This document shows, piece after piece, positions 1 through 8,455 of a DNA stretch of 64,000 nucleotides; position 1 is the stretch's first letter, and every line of letters starts with the position of its first letter. This DNA is from an uncultured Alistipes sp. (GTDB lineage Bacteria; Bacteroidota; Bacteroidia; Bacteroidales; UBA932), in contig URSC01000005.1 in the NCBI GenBank assembly GCA_900550465.1, forward strand, positions 1 to 64,000. The letters are read 5' to 3'. The notes under the pieces are model-generated. The model was not told where the DNA came from, ran no database searches, and saw only the letters and a program-made list of their open reading frames with translations. The translations under genes were made by a program, and so were the position numbers.

Positions 1-1656
1 GATGCAGAAGTCCCCCCCCAGCCTGTCCATGACGGCCGCCGACGAGAGGACGGTGGCCTCCATCTGCTTGCACACGCTGCAGGTGTGGGACTTGAACACC
101 ACGAAGACGGGCTTGCCGGTAGCCTCGCTCTCCGCGAGGGCCTCGTCGAGGTCCGTATGGTACTTCAGTGTCGAGTAGCCCGTGGCCGCAGCGGCATTGT
201 CACCGGAGGAAGCCTGCGGGCTGCCCTGCGACAGGGTCAGCGTCGAGCCGTCCATCGGCGGGATGAGGCCCGAGATGCTCTGCAGCGGGGCGCCGAAGAG
301 GCCGGGGATGAGGTAGAAGGCGAAGGTGATGCAGACTATCGCCGCGATGTGCCTGCCCCAGCCGATGCCGTCAGTGGGAGTGTCGTGGCTGGTGCGGAAC
401 ACCCCGAGGAAGTACAGGCCCAGGAGCAGGGCGAGGACTGCCCACGTGGCGATGAAGCCCAGGCGGGTGATGACGCCCCATCCGAAGTACGCGTCGATGT
501 TGTAGAGGAACTTCATCGCGAAGGCCAGCATGATGTAGGCGAAGACGACCTTGACCATGTTGAGCCAGCCGCCGGACTTCGGGAGCTTCTTCATAACTCC
601 GGGGAAGAAGGAGAGCACCACGAAGGGAAGTGAGAATCCCAGTCCGAAGACGGCCATGCCGACGATGGGCCTGAGGGCCACCCCGTCGAGGACGGCGGCG
701 GCGAGGATCGAGCCCACGAAGGGACCGGTGCAGGAGAAGGAGACGATGACCATCGCCAAGGCCACGAAGAAGGCGGCCACGTACCCTCCCTTGTCCGCCT
801 CGCGGTCGGCCTTGTTGGCCAGGCCCGAGGGCAGGGTGATCTCGAACGCGCCGAGGAACGACACGGCGAAGACGAGGAAAAGGAGGGCGAAGATAAGGTT
901 GGGTATCCAGTGTGTGCCGATGGCGTCGGTGGCCGCGGTGCTCTGGAAGAGGGCCACGACGAGTCCGAGGATGGTGTAGATGACCATGATGGAGAGGCCG
1001 AAGATGACGCCCTTGAGGACACCGGCCCGCTTGGTGCTGCCTCCTCCGATGAGGAAGCCCACGGTCATGGGTATCATGGGGAAGACGCAGGGGGTGATGA
1101 CTCCGGCGAGTCCGGCGAGGAAGGCTATGAGCAGGAAGCTCCAGAAGCCCTGACCACCGGCCTTGGCACCTTTAGAGGGAGCGGATGCCTCTCCCGGCGC
1201 AGCAGCAGGGTCCACCTTGACGGAGATCTCGCTCTCGTTGAGGGTACACTCGGCCCCGTTGCAGGTCTGGTACTCGAGGTATCCGGTCACGGTGAAGGTC
1301 TCCTGCGAGGCGGGGACGATGACCTGGCGGAATTGCGCAGTGCCCTCGAAGTACTTGACGTCGATGCCGAATCCCTCGTCCAGCTTGACGTGGGCCTCCT
1401 CAACGTCCTGCAGCCCTCCGGAGAGGGTGAAGGCGGCGCTTTCGTCCGCGGTGAAGGAGGTGGCCATCGGGCCGCCGCTCACCGGCACGGTGCTGTACAT
1501 GTACCAGCCCGGCTCGAGGCTGACGGTGAAGAGCAGCTCGACGTTCCCGTCGGGCAGGACGGAGGCTTTCGAGTCTACTGAGATTACTCCCTGGGCGCTG
1601 GCGCACAGGGTTATAAGGCCGGCTAAGACGGCCATGACAGTTCTTTTGAGTCTCAT
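1..1656 (-). CDS. dsbD: Thiol:disulfide interchange protein DsbD (3' end cut by window edge)
   Basis: Passes reducing power from cytoplasmic thioredoxin across the inner membrane to periplasmic partners. The 552 visible residues show a signal peptide (about 1-21), a periplasmic immunoglobulin-like domain with a Cys pair (TCNGAEC, residues 132-137), then a polytopic membrane domain opening with ITPCVFPMIP (Cys190) and a second membrane Cys in SFSCTGP, and the beginning of a C-terminal thioredoxin domain with CSVC near residue 525. This three-domain order is that of DsbD. The start ATG at 1656 lies 29 bases inside a -7 box at 1685-1692 and opens the signal peptide. The stop codon lies outside the window. 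Confidence 0.93.
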   Translation of the reverse strand, partial: MRLKRTVMAVLAGLITLCASAQGVISVDSKASVLPDGNVELLFTVSLEPGWYMYSTVPVSGGPMATSFTADESAAFTLSGGLQDVEEAHVKLDEGFGIDVKYFEGTAQFRQVIVPASQETFTVTGYLEYQTCNGAECTLNESEISVKVDPAAAPGEASAPSKGAKAGGQGFWSFLLIAFLAGLAGVITPCVFPMIPMTVGFLIGGGSTKRAGVLKGVIFGLSIMVIYTILGLVVALFQSTAATDAIGTHWIPNLIFALLFLVFAVSFLGAFEITLPSGLANKADREADKGGYVAAFFVALAMVIVSFSCTGPFVGSILAAAVLDGVALRPIVGMAVFGLGFSLPFVVLSFFPGVMKKLPKSGGWLNMVKVVFAYIMLAFAMKFLYNIDAYFGWGVITRLGFIATWAVLALLLGLYFLGVFRTSHDTPTDGIGWGRHIAAIVCITFAFYLIPGLFGAPLQSISGLIPPMDGSTLTLSQGSPQASSGDNAAAATGYSTLKYHTDLDEALAESEATGKPVFVVFKSHTCSVCKQMEATVLSSAAVMDRLGGDFCI

Positions 1657-1684
1657 ATTTGTGTTATTGTAGATTTTCTTCGGG

Positions 1685-1692
1685 CAAAAGTA
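1685..1692 (-). promoter_or_regulatory. -7 promoter box of dsbD
   Basis: On the minus strand this reads TACTTTTG, a full match to the Bacteroidota -7 consensus TAnnTTTG, placed 29 bases before the dsbD start codon. No clear -33 element was identified. Confidence 0.6.
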
Positions 1693-1704
1693 TGAAATAA
1701 TTCT

Positions 1705-1712
1705 TATTTTTG
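1705..1712 (+). promoter_or_regulatory. -7 promoter box of glyQS
   Basis: TATTTTTG matches TAnnTTTG and ends 22 bases before the ATG at 1735. An upstream GTG at 1714 lies only 2 bases after this box, which argues that translation starts at 1735 instead. Confidence 0.6.
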
Positions 1713-1734
1713 CGTGATTAATTCCAATAAACAC

Positions 1735-3285
1735 ATGACACAGGAAGAAGTATTCAAACAACTTACCGCCCATGCCAAGGAGTATGGCTTTGTTTTCCCT
1801 TCAAGTGAGATTTACGACGGACTCAGCGCCGTCTATGATTACGGACAGATGGGCGTTGAGCTCAAGAACAATATCAAGAAATACTGGTGGGACGCCATGG
1901 TGCGCCTCAACGAGAATATAGTCGGTATCGACTCCGCTATCTTCATGCACCCTAAGATCTGGCAGGCGTCCGGTCATGTGGGAGCCTTCAACGACCCTCT
2001 GATCGACAACAAGGACTCCAAGAAGCGCTACCGCGCCGACGTGCTCATCGAGGACTATATCGCCAAGCTCGAGGAGAAGATCGCGAAGGATGTGGAGAAG
2101 GGCCGCCGCAAGTTCGGCGAGAGCTTCGACGAGGCTCAGTTCCGCGCCACCAATCCCAACGTGCTGCGCAATCAGCAGAAGATGGACGAGGTACGTGAGC
2201 GCATGACGGCCGCCCTCAATGCCAACGACCTTCAGGGTCTGCGCGACATCATCATCGACTGCGGCATCGTCTGCCCCATCTCAGGTACCAAGAACTGGAC
2301 TGAGGTGCGTCAGTTCAACCTGATGTTCTCCACCCAGCTCGGCAACATCTCCGGAGAGGACGGCATCATCTACCTCCGTCCCGAGACTGCCCAGGGTATA
2401 TTTGTCAACTTCCTGAATGTCCAGAAGACTGGCCGTATGAAGATTCCTTTCGGCATCGCCCAGATAGGCAAGGCCTTCCGCAACGAGATAGTGGCACGTC
2501 AGTTCATCTTCCGCATGAGGGAGTTCGAGCAGATGGAGATGCAGTTCTTCGTGCGTCCCGGCTCTGAGCTCGAGTGGTTCGCCAAGTGGAAGGAAGCCCG
2601 CCTGCAGTGGCACAAGGCCCTCGGCCTGGGCGATGAGAAGTACCGCTTCCACGACCACGAGAAGCTGGCCCACTACGCCAACGCCGCCACTGACATTGAA
2701 TTTGAATTCCCCTTCGGCTTCAAGGAGCTCGAGGGCATTCATTCCCGCACGGACTTCGACCTGGGCAACCATCAGAAGTTCTCCGGCCGCAAGATACAGT
2801 ACTTCGACCCCGAGACCGGCGAGAGCTACACTCCGTACGTAGTGGAGACATCCATAGGACTGGACAGGATGTTCCTGGCCGTGCTTTCCGCTGCTTACTG
2901 CGAGGAGAAGCTGGAAAACGGAGAGGAGAGGGTAGTCCTCCGCATTCCTCCCGTGCTGGCTCCCGTGAAACTTGCAGTACTGCCTCTGGTCAAGAAGGAC
3001 GGGCTGCCTGAGATTGCCCGCGATATCATCGACGACCTGAAGTTTGACTTCAACTGCCAGTATGACGAGAAGGACAGCATAGGCAAGCGCTACCGCCGTC
3101 AGGATGCCATCGGCACTCCCTTCTGCATCACCGTGGACCATCAGACCAAGGAGGACAACTGCGTGACCATCCGCGACCGCGATACCATGTCCCAGGAGCG
3201 CATACCCGTAGCGGAGGTCGGCAGGATTATCCGCGAGAGGACGGATTTCAGGACCGTAATGAAAAAACTGAACAAAATAGGATAA
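1735..3285 (+). CDS. glyQS: Glycine--tRNA ligase, single-chain type
   Basis: Charges tRNA-Gly with glycine. The 516-residue protein is the one-chain class II enzyme (eukaryote/archaea-like alpha2 form), not the GlyQ/GlyS pair. Visible class II features include the motif 2 region (GKAFRNEIVARQFIFRMREF), the LRPETAQGIF segment typical of this enzyme, and the motif 3 segment (SIGLDRMFLAVL), followed by a C-terminal anticodon-binding domain from about residue 410. I chose ATG 1735 over the in-frame GTG at 1714 because of the promoter position. The next gene follows after 15 bases on the same strand. Confidence 0.95.
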   Translation: MTQEEVFKQLTAHAKEYGFVFPSSEIYDGLSAVYDYGQMGVELKNNIKKYWWDAMVRLNENIVGIDSAIFMHPKIWQASGHVGAFNDPLIDNKDSKKRYRADVLIEDYIAKLEEKIAKDVEKGRRKFGESFDEAQFRATNPNVLRNQQKMDEVRERMTAALNANDLQGLRDIIIDCGIVCPISGTKNWTEVRQFNLMFSTQLGNISGEDGIIYLRPETAQGIFVNFLNVQKTGRMKIPFGIAQIGKAFRNEIVARQFIFRMREFEQMEMQFFVRPGSELEWFAKWKEARLQWHKALGLGDEKYRFHDHEKLAHYANAATDIEFEFPFGFKELEGIHSRTDFDLGNHQKFSGRKIQYFDPETGESYTPYVVETSIGLDRMFLAVLSAAYCEEKLENGEERVVLRIPPVLAPVKLAVLPLVKKDGLPEIARDIIDDLKFDFNCQYDEKDSIGKRYRRQDAIGTPFCITVDHQTKEDNCVTIRDRDTMSQERIPVAEVGRIIRERTDFRTVMKKLNKIG

Positions 3286-3300
3286 CAAAAAACTACAGCT

Positions 3301-4281
3301 ATGGCAACAACAGACGTGAAGTATCTCGGCCTGGACCTCAAGAGTCCCATAGTGGTCAGCAGCTGCTCGCTGACAGCCGATGTCGACAAAGTTAAGGAAA
3401 TGGAAAGCTGCGGTGCCGGAGCCGTGGTCATGAAGTCCCTCTTCGAGGAGCAGATCCGCGGTGAGGTGGAGTTCATGGCCTCAGCGGGACACTCCTATCC
3501 GGAGATGGACGACTATCTCCATGCTTACATCCGTTCCAACTCCATCGCGCAGTATACCGAGAAGGTACGCGCACTTAAAGATGCCGTCTCAATACCTGTC
3601 ATAGCCAGCATCAACTGCTACAGTCCCGGTGAGTGGGTCGAGTATGCCCGTCAGATCGAGGCTGCCGGAGCCGATGCTTTGGAGATCAACCTTTACGACT
3701 TGGCCCTGGATCCCAGAACCTCTCCTGCAGCCATCGAGGACGGCTATGTCAGCGTAGTCCGCTCGATAGTTTCGGAGCTTAAGATTCCCGTAGCCGTAAA
3801 GATAAGCCCCCACTTCTCCAGCATAGTCAATTTCGTGGACCGCATAGCCTCTGCCGGAGCCAAGGGAGTGGTGATATTCAACCGTTTCTTCACCCCTGAC
3901 ATCGACCTGGAGAAGTTCTGCCTGGTGCCGGCCGCTCCCCTCTCACATGAGGGTGAGTATGCCGAGATCCTGCGCTGGACCGCCATTCTTGCCTCAGCAG
4001 TAAAGATAGACATCGCCACTACCACAGGCGTGCACAGTGCTGAAAGTGCCCTCAAGATGATTCTTGCCGGTGCCGATGCCGTTCAGGTATGTTCTGTGAT
4101 TTACAAGCACGGACCCGCCGTCATAAAGGAATTCAACGGGAAAATAGCTGCTTTCCTCGAAAAGAACAATGTGGAAAGCCTCTCCCAGATCCGCGGCCGC
4201 CTGAGCTACTCATCCATCCCTGACCCCGCCATGTACGAAAGGGTTCAGTTCATGAAGACCTTCGGCTCTCTGGCCCTGTAG
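3301..4281 (+). CDS. Dihydroorotate dehydrogenase-like FMN protein
   Basis: A 326-residue TIM-barrel flavoprotein of the dihydroorotate dehydrogenase superfamily. The N-terminus (LDLKSPIVVSSCSLT), the PVIASINCYS strand, the NLYDLALDP loop, the PVAVKISPH strand and the C-terminal TTTGVHSA and GADAVQVCSVIY phosphate-binding strands fit an FMN-binding barrel. Bacteroidota commonly carry such a paralogue beside the true PyrD, so the substrate is uncertain. It is probably co-transcribed with glyQS. Its TAG stop (4279-4281) directly abuts the 3' end of the opposing tRNA-Pro gene. Confidence 0.85.
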   Translation: MATTDVKYLGLDLKSPIVVSSCSLTADVDKVKEMESCGAGAVVMKSLFEEQIRGEVEFMASAGHSYPEMDDYLHAYIRSNSIAQYTEKVRALKDAVSIPVIASINCYSPGEWVEYARQIEAAGADALEINLYDLALDPRTSPAAIEDGYVSVVRSIVSELKIPVAVKISPHFSSIVNFVDRIASAGAKGVVIFNRFFTPDIDLEKFCLVPAAPLSHEGEYAEILRWTAILASAVKIDIATTTGVHSAESALKMILAGADAVQVCSVIYKHGPAVIKEFNGKIAAFLEKNNVESLSQIRGRLSYSSIPDPAMYERVQFMKTFGSLAL

Positions 4282-4355
4282 TCGGGGTAAAAGGACTCGA
4301 ACCTTCGACCCCCTGCTCCCAAAGCAGGTGCGCTAGCCAACTGCGCCACACCCCG
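4282..4355 (-). tRNA. tRNA-Pro (anticodon TGG)
   Basis: A 74-nt cloverleaf read on the minus strand. The acceptor arms CGGGGTG and TACCCCG pair (with one G-T), the anticodon stem CCTGC/GCAGG encloses loop TTTGGGA giving anticodon TGG, and GGTTCGAGTCC forms the T arm. The discriminator base is A and no CCA is encoded. It ends exactly against the stop codon of the convergent gene. Confidence 0.96.
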
Positions 4356-4370
4356 ATTGATTGTGAGGTG

Positions 4371-4378
4371 CAAATATA
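4371..4378 (-). promoter_or_regulatory. -7 promoter box of tRNA-Pro
   Basis: Minus-strand TATATTTG (TAnnTTTG), 16 bases before the tRNA 5' end. Confidence 0.6.
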
Positions 4379-4396
4379 GGCTTATTTTCCGGATAA

Positions 4397-4413
4397 TTTC
4401 AGTTTCTTTTCAG
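4397..4413 (+). promoter_or_regulatory. Candidate response-regulator operator (direct repeat TTTCAG, 11-bp spacing)
   Basis: TTTCAG occurs at 4397-4402 and again at 4408-4413, a period of 11 bases as expected for tandem binding of an OmpR/PhoB-type dimer. The G of the second copy is 18 bases from the end of the -7 box at 4424-4431. The same arrangement and the same 18-base distance recur at 6399-6433 before the first PepSY-like gene, suggesting autoregulation and a shared regulon. Inferred from sequence only. Confidence 0.5.
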
Positions 4414-4423
4414 AATTGATTTC

Positions 4424-4431
4424 TAATTTTG
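4424..4431 (+). promoter_or_regulatory. -7 promoter box of the two-component operon
   Basis: TAATTTTG matches TAnnTTTG and lies 26 bases before the response regulator ATG at 4457, just downstream of the paired TTTCAG sites. Confidence 0.6.
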
Positions 4432-4456
4432 TATCTCACTCTGAAAAGACATACGT

Positions 4457-5131
4457 ATGAAACTGCTTATTGTTGAGGATGACTCCTCCCTGAGGGAACT
4501 GATGCAGCGGGCCCTGACAGAGGAGGGCTATGTGGTTGAGACGGCTTCAACCTTCGATGAGGCGGACGCCAAGGTCTCCGGTTACAGTTATGACTGTATC
4601 CTGCTGGATATCATGCTTCCGGGCGGCAGCGGCCTTCAGCTGCTGGATCACATCAAGCACATGCAGAAACGGGAGAATGTCATCATCATCTCGGCCAAGG
4701 ACTCCCTGGACGACAAGGTCTACGGCCTGGAGCACGGGGCCGACGACTACCTGCCCAAGCCCTTCCACATGGCCGAACTCAAGGCCCGCATCCGCAGCGT
4801 GCTCCGCAGAGGACGGACTGGCGGCAATCTCACCATCGAATACGGCAATGTCACCATACAGCCCGAGAACGGTTATGTGGAGGTGGCCGGTACCCAGGTG
4901 GAACTTCTTAAAAAAGAGTTCGATATACTGCTGTATTTCATGCAGCGGCCCAACCATCTGGTGGATAAGTCCGTCCTTGCCGAGGCCGTGTGGGGCGACC
5001 ACGCCGACCAGGCCGACGACTACCATTTCGTCTACGCGCAGATGAAGAACCTGCGCCGCAAGCTCCAGGCGGCAGGAGCCGACATCGAGATCAAGGCCGT
5101 GTACGGTTTCGGATATAAGCTGGTCAAGTGA
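4457..5131 (+). CDS. OmpR/PhoB-family response regulator
   Basis: A 224-residue DNA-binding regulator. The receiver domain (1-115) has the acidic pair in VEDD (8-9), the phosphoacceptor Asp51 (LLDIMLPGGSG) and Lys101 (YLPKPFH). The C-terminal winged helix (about 125-224) ends in the usual VYGFGYKL. It is followed after one base by its sensor kinase, so the two are translated from one message. The paired TTTCAG operator in front of it suggests that it controls its own expression. Its targets probably include the PepSY-like gene at 6482. Confidence 0.93.
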   Translation: MKLLIVEDDSSLRELMQRALTEEGYVVETASTFDEADAKVSGYSYDCILLDIMLPGGSGLQLLDHIKHMQKRENVIIISAKDSLDDKVYGLEHGADDYLPKPFHMAELKARIRSVLRRGRTGGNLTIEYGNVTIQPENGYVEVAGTQVELLKKEFDILLYFMQRPNHLVDKSVLAEAVWGDHADQADDYHFVYAQMKNLRRKLQAAGADIEIKAVYGFGYKLVK

Positions 5132-5132
5132 T

Positions 5133-6398
5133 ATGAAGCTGATGTACCGCATAGCCATGCGCCTGGCGCTGGTGCTCCTGCCCCTGATGGCTATCTGGGC
5201 CGGCTTTTTCTATTTCCGGACCCTGAACGAGGTCAATGACGAAACCGATGACGCTCTGGATGAGTTCACCGACAAGGTCATTGCCCGCATGCTCTCCGGT
5301 CAGGAACTGCCCTCCAACGTAGGAGCAAACATCATCTACGACATCATCCCGATCGGGGAGCAGTTCGCCCAGGACCATCCATCCATACGTTATTATTTCA
5401 ACGACGAGCAGTTCCCTTCCATAGGCCGCGAGCCCGCAAGGGTGCTTACCACGGTATTCCGTACAGACAGCGACAACTACTACCTCCTCAAGGCCTATAC
5501 CCCGACGATAGACAAGCAGGAGCTCATGCAGTCCACCCTTGTATGGATAGTGATTCTGTATTTTTCCCTGCTGCTGACAGTCATATTGGTGACTATTCTG
5601 GTCTTCTACCGCAACATGAGGCCTCTCTACCGTCTCCTGGGCTGGCTGGACCGCTTCAGGATAGGCGCCAAGAACCCTCCGCTGGACAATCCGACCGACA
5701 TCACCGAGTTCCAGAAGCTCAATGTGGCCGCTGAAAAGGCCCTCAACCGCTATGAGGAGGCCTTCGAGGCGCAGAAGGAGTTCATAGGCAACGCCTCGCA
5801 CGAGCTCCAGACCCCTCTGGCGGTCATGGGCAACCGCATCGAGTGGCTGCTGGACAACACGGAGCTGGACGAGAGGCAGATAGGCGAGCTGCTGGGTATC
5901 CAGCGTACTCTGGGAGGGGTGGTCCGTCTCAACAAGACCCTCCTCCTGCTGACTAAGATAGACAACGGCCAGTTCCCCGAAAGCACGGATGTCTTCATCC
6001 CTGCCCTCGTGCAGGAGAGCGTGGAGGTTTTCTCAGAAATCTACGAGGACAAGGAAATAGAGGTCGACTTCCCCCGTCCAGACAGCCTGGTGGTGAGGAT
6101 GAATGAATCCCTGGCCCGGACCCTGACCGGCAATCTGCTCAAGAACGCCTTTATATATACGCCAGCACACGGGAGGATCAGCATCAGTATTAAAGGCAGG
6201 ACCCTGGAGATAGCCAATACCGGAGAAACACCGCTCGACGCGGACCACATCTTCGACCGGTTCTACAAGAGCGGAGGCCGCGAGGGCTCACTGGGCCTGG
6301 GTCTGGCTATAGTCGGAGCGGGTCAGAGGTACTATGATCTGGAGGTGAAATACAGATTTGAGGAAAAAATGCACATTTTTTCTGTAAAATGGAGATAA
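5133..6398 (+). CDS. Sensor histidine kinase
   Basis: A 421-residue membrane kinase paired with the preceding regulator. There are two membrane segments (about 10-29 and 136-158) around a periplasmic sensor of roughly 105 residues. His223 lies in NASHELQTPLAVM (the HisKA H-box). The ATPase domain has the N-box (NLLKNAF, Asn338), a degenerate G1 box (ANTGETPLD, where DxGxG is expected) and GSLGLGLAIV as G2. Such a degenerate G1 is common in Bacteroidota kinases. No clear HAMP domain is seen. The neighbouring exported PepSY-like proteins could sense or respond to the same envelope signal; that link is inference. Confidence 0.92.
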   Translation: MKLMYRIAMRLALVLLPLMAIWAGFFYFRTLNEVNDETDDALDEFTDKVIARMLSGQELPSNVGANIIYDIIPIGEQFAQDHPSIRYYFNDEQFPSIGREPARVLTTVFRTDSDNYYLLKAYTPTIDKQELMQSTLVWIVILYFSLLLTVILVTILVFYRNMRPLYRLLGWLDRFRIGAKNPPLDNPTDITEFQKLNVAAEKALNRYEEAFEAQKEFIGNASHELQTPLAVMGNRIEWLLDNTELDERQIGELLGIQRTLGGVVRLNKTLLLLTKIDNGQFPESTDVFIPALVQESVEVFSEIYEDKEIEVDFPRPDSLVVRMNESLARTLTGNLLKNAFIYTPAHGRISISIKGRTLEIANTGETPLDADHIFDRFYKSGGREGSLGLGLAIVGAGQRYYDLEVKYRFEEKMHIFSVKWR

Positions 6399-6415
6399 TT
6401 TTAAATTCATTTCAG
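6399..6415 (+). promoter_or_regulatory. Candidate response-regulator operator before the PepSY-like gene
   Basis: TTTTAA at 6399-6404 and TTTCAG at 6410-6415 are 11 bases apart. The surrounding roughly 40 bases resemble the region before the response regulator (4392-4433): both begin GATAATTT and continue TTTCAGAAT. The second half-site is again 18 bases from the end of the -7 box. Confidence 0.45.
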
Positions 6416-6424
6416 AATCGGGGG

Positions 6425-6433
6425 TAATCTTTG
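6425..6433 (+). promoter_or_regulatory. -7-like promoter box of the PepSY-like gene
   Basis: TAATCTTTG is a near match to TAnnTTTG with one extra spacer base. It lies 48 bases before ATG 6482. Confidence 0.4.
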
Positions 6434-6481
6434 CACCGTAAAACAAAAGAAACAGTATTAATTTTAAAAAAAGTAAAGAAT

Positions 6482-6922
6482 ATGAAAAAGATTATGATCC
6501 TCGCAGCCGCCATGCTGCTCCTCTCCGTGACCTCAGCCCGCGCCGACCACGACCGCCCGATTCAGTTCAACCAGCTTCCCGTAGCCGCTCAGGAGTTTGT
6601 AAACACCTATTTCGCAGACCAGAAAGTATCCTTTGCCAAGGAGGAGCGCGACTTCATGGAAGTGCGTTATGAGGTGATGTTCACCAATTCCATCAAGATC
6701 GAGTTCTACAAGGACGGCCAGTGGAAGGAGGTAAACTGCAAGTATTCCGTACTTCCCGCAGGCATAGTTCCCGAGCAGATCATGACGTACGTCAACAGCA
6801 ACTTCCCCGGAGTGCAGGTACATTCCATCGACCGTGACCGCCGGGACATCGAGGTCGAGCTCACAAATGGTCTGGAGCTGACCTTCGACCTCTACTACAA
6901 CCTCATCGACATGGATGACTAA
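6482..6922 (+). CDS. Exported PepSY-like (DUF2874) protein
   Basis: A 146-residue small periplasmic protein. It starts with a signal peptide (MKKIMILAAAMLLLSVTSARA) and then carries two beta-lactamase-inhibitor-like repeats of the PepSY-like/DUF2874 type, with the pattern LP..aqeFVnTYF, a run of strands, and FYKDGQWKEV. The ATG at 6482 begins the signal peptide; an in-frame upstream start at 6431 lies within the promoter box. It follows the kinase by 83 bases and has its own operator-like site, so it is a likely target of the adjacent regulator. Family members are often paired with two-component systems in Bacteroidota; their ligand is unknown. Confidence 0.85.
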   Translation: MKKIMILAAAMLLLSVTSARADHDRPIQFNQLPVAAQEFVNTYFADQKVSFAKEERDFMEVRYEVMFTNSIKIEFYKDGQWKEVNCKYSVLPAGIVPEQIMTYVNSNFPGVQVHSIDRDRRDIEVELTNGLELTFDLYYNLIDMDD

Positions 6923-6956
6923 CCGCATGTGACATACCATATTGAATAACTCGAAG

Positions 6957-6992
6957 ACGGGTCCCGGCGCGGATGCACACGGGGCCCGTTTT
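6957..6992 (+). terminator. Rho-independent terminator after the PepSY-like gene
   Basis: Stem ACGGGTCCC pairs with GGGGCCCGT (one G-T), loop of about 15 bases, followed by TTTT. Confidence 0.65.
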
Positions 6993-7066
6993 CCTAAAGG
7001 TTGTCACAGAGTCCCCGGCATGTCATTAAGCCCCGAAATTTTCTAACTTTTTAAACAATCACTTTT

Positions 7067-8374
7067 ATGAAGACGAATTTAAAACTTATTGTATCAGGGT
7101 GCATTTTGTCCCTTATGCTTCTGGCAGCCTCCTGCAATAAGCAGAGGCCGGAGAACCTCCAGAACATTGAAGCCACACCGGAGCTTCAGGCTGCACTGTT
7201 CGACCTTTATCCCGGGGCGCAGGATGTAAAGTGGTCGATGAAAAACAGTTACTATGTAGCAGACTTCAAGGCTCCCGCCGGCGAGACTCCGGCGGTCCGC
7301 TCAGATAACGGCCAGCTGGTCAATTATTCCGCATGGTTCGACTCTCAGTATCAGTGGCAGATGACGGAGACCGACCTGCCTCAGGGCATGGTGCCCGATG
7401 CTGTCTGGGCCGCCTTTGACGCCACAGAGTACGCTGACTGGCGTATTGACGACATCGATATGCTGCGCAGGGACGGGGTCGAGACCATCTACATCATCGA
7501 AGTTGAGGGTACCAAAGACGGAGTATATCAGGAAGTCGACCTCTACTTCTCCGAGGACGGAGTGCTGGTCAAGACCGTCATCGACGCGGAGGAGGACTAC
7601 GACTACAACGATTTTATTCCCGATACCCCCTCAGGCAGCATTAAGGAGTACATCGCAACCCATTATCCAGATGCCAGGATAGTCGAGATAGACATAGAGC
7701 ACGGCATGACAGAGGTGGAGATCATCGACGGCCGCGTGTGCCGCGAGCTCTTCTTCGACTCCTCCCAGAACTGGATGCTGACCCGTACCGAACTGCGCCA
7801 CAGCCAGGTGCCCGAGGATATTCTGGGCTACCTCAGAAGTTCCGAGTACGGCAATTACCGGATGGACGACGTGGACTTCTACCAGACACCAGAAGGCGAG
7901 TTCTACCGCTTCGAACTGGAATACAGGGATGACGACATCGAGGTAGATGTCTACGCAGACGGTACCGTCACCCCAGTCACCGGTAACGGAGACAATCCCG
8001 GAGGCGGGGACAACAGCGGCGGCATGGTAGGCGGCAGCATCGAGGAGTTCATCGCAGACAAATACCCCGGAGCCCGCATCCTCGAGCAGGACTGGGACGA
8101 CGGCTACCTGGAAGTGGAGATCTGGCACGACAACAAGGAAAAGAACATCTACTTCAACGGAGCCGGCGAATGGGTCCGCTCACAGTGGGATGTCCGCATC
8201 AGCGAACTGCCCGAGGCAGTAACCGACACCTTGTCAAAGGAGTATCCGGATTACCGTATCGATGACGCCGAGTACATCCAGACCCCCGACAGCGAGTACT
8301 ACCTCATCGAGCTGGAAGGCCGCGGCGATAGCGAGAAGAACATACGCATCACCTCCGACGGAACGATTCTCTAA
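7067..8374 (+). CDS. Lipoprotein with three PepSY-like (DUF2874) repeats
   Basis: A 435-residue exported lipoprotein: the signal peptide ends in the lipobox LLAASC (Cys about 23). Three homologous units follow, each opening with a short helix and then strands: IEATPELQAALFDLYPGA (about 34), GSIKEYIATHYPDARI (about 187) and GSIEEFIADKYPGARI (about 324). Gly/Asn-rich linker GNGDNPGGGDNSGG precedes the third. It is very acidic. It follows the smaller PepSY-like gene on the same strand but beyond a terminator, and I see no TTTCAG pair before it, so it may be separately controlled. Function unknown. Confidence 0.82.
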   Translation: MKTNLKLIVSGCILSLMLLAASCNKQRPENLQNIEATPELQAALFDLYPGAQDVKWSMKNSYYVADFKAPAGETPAVRSDNGQLVNYSAWFDSQYQWQMTETDLPQGMVPDAVWAAFDATEYADWRIDDIDMLRRDGVETIYIIEVEGTKDGVYQEVDLYFSEDGVLVKTVIDAEEDYDYNDFIPDTPSGSIKEYIATHYPDARIVEIDIEHGMTEVEIIDGRVCRELFFDSSQNWMLTRTELRHSQVPEDILGYLRSSEYGNYRMDDVDFYQTPEGEFYRFELEYRDDDIEVDVYADGTVTPVTGNGDNPGGGDNSGGMVGGSIEEFIADKYPGARILEQDWDDGYLEVEIWHDNKEKNIYFNGAGEWVRSQWDVRISELPEAVTDTLSKEYPDYRIDDAEYIQTPDSEYYLIELEGRGDSEKNIRITSDGTIL

Positions 8375-8397
8375 TCAAACCTCTAATAGAATAACAG

Positions 8398-8436
8398 AAA
8401 TTCCCGGACAAGCTCCTAAGGCTGTCCGGGAATTTT
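8398..8436. terminator. Bidirectional rho-independent terminator
   Basis: Perfect 13-bp stem AAATTCCCGGACA / TGTCCGGGAATTT around a 12-base loop, with A/T tracts on both sides. It can stop transcription of the PepSY-like lipoprotein gene and of the convergent floA operon. Confidence 0.8.
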
Positions 8437-8455
8437 ATTATGCCCGTATTCAGTA

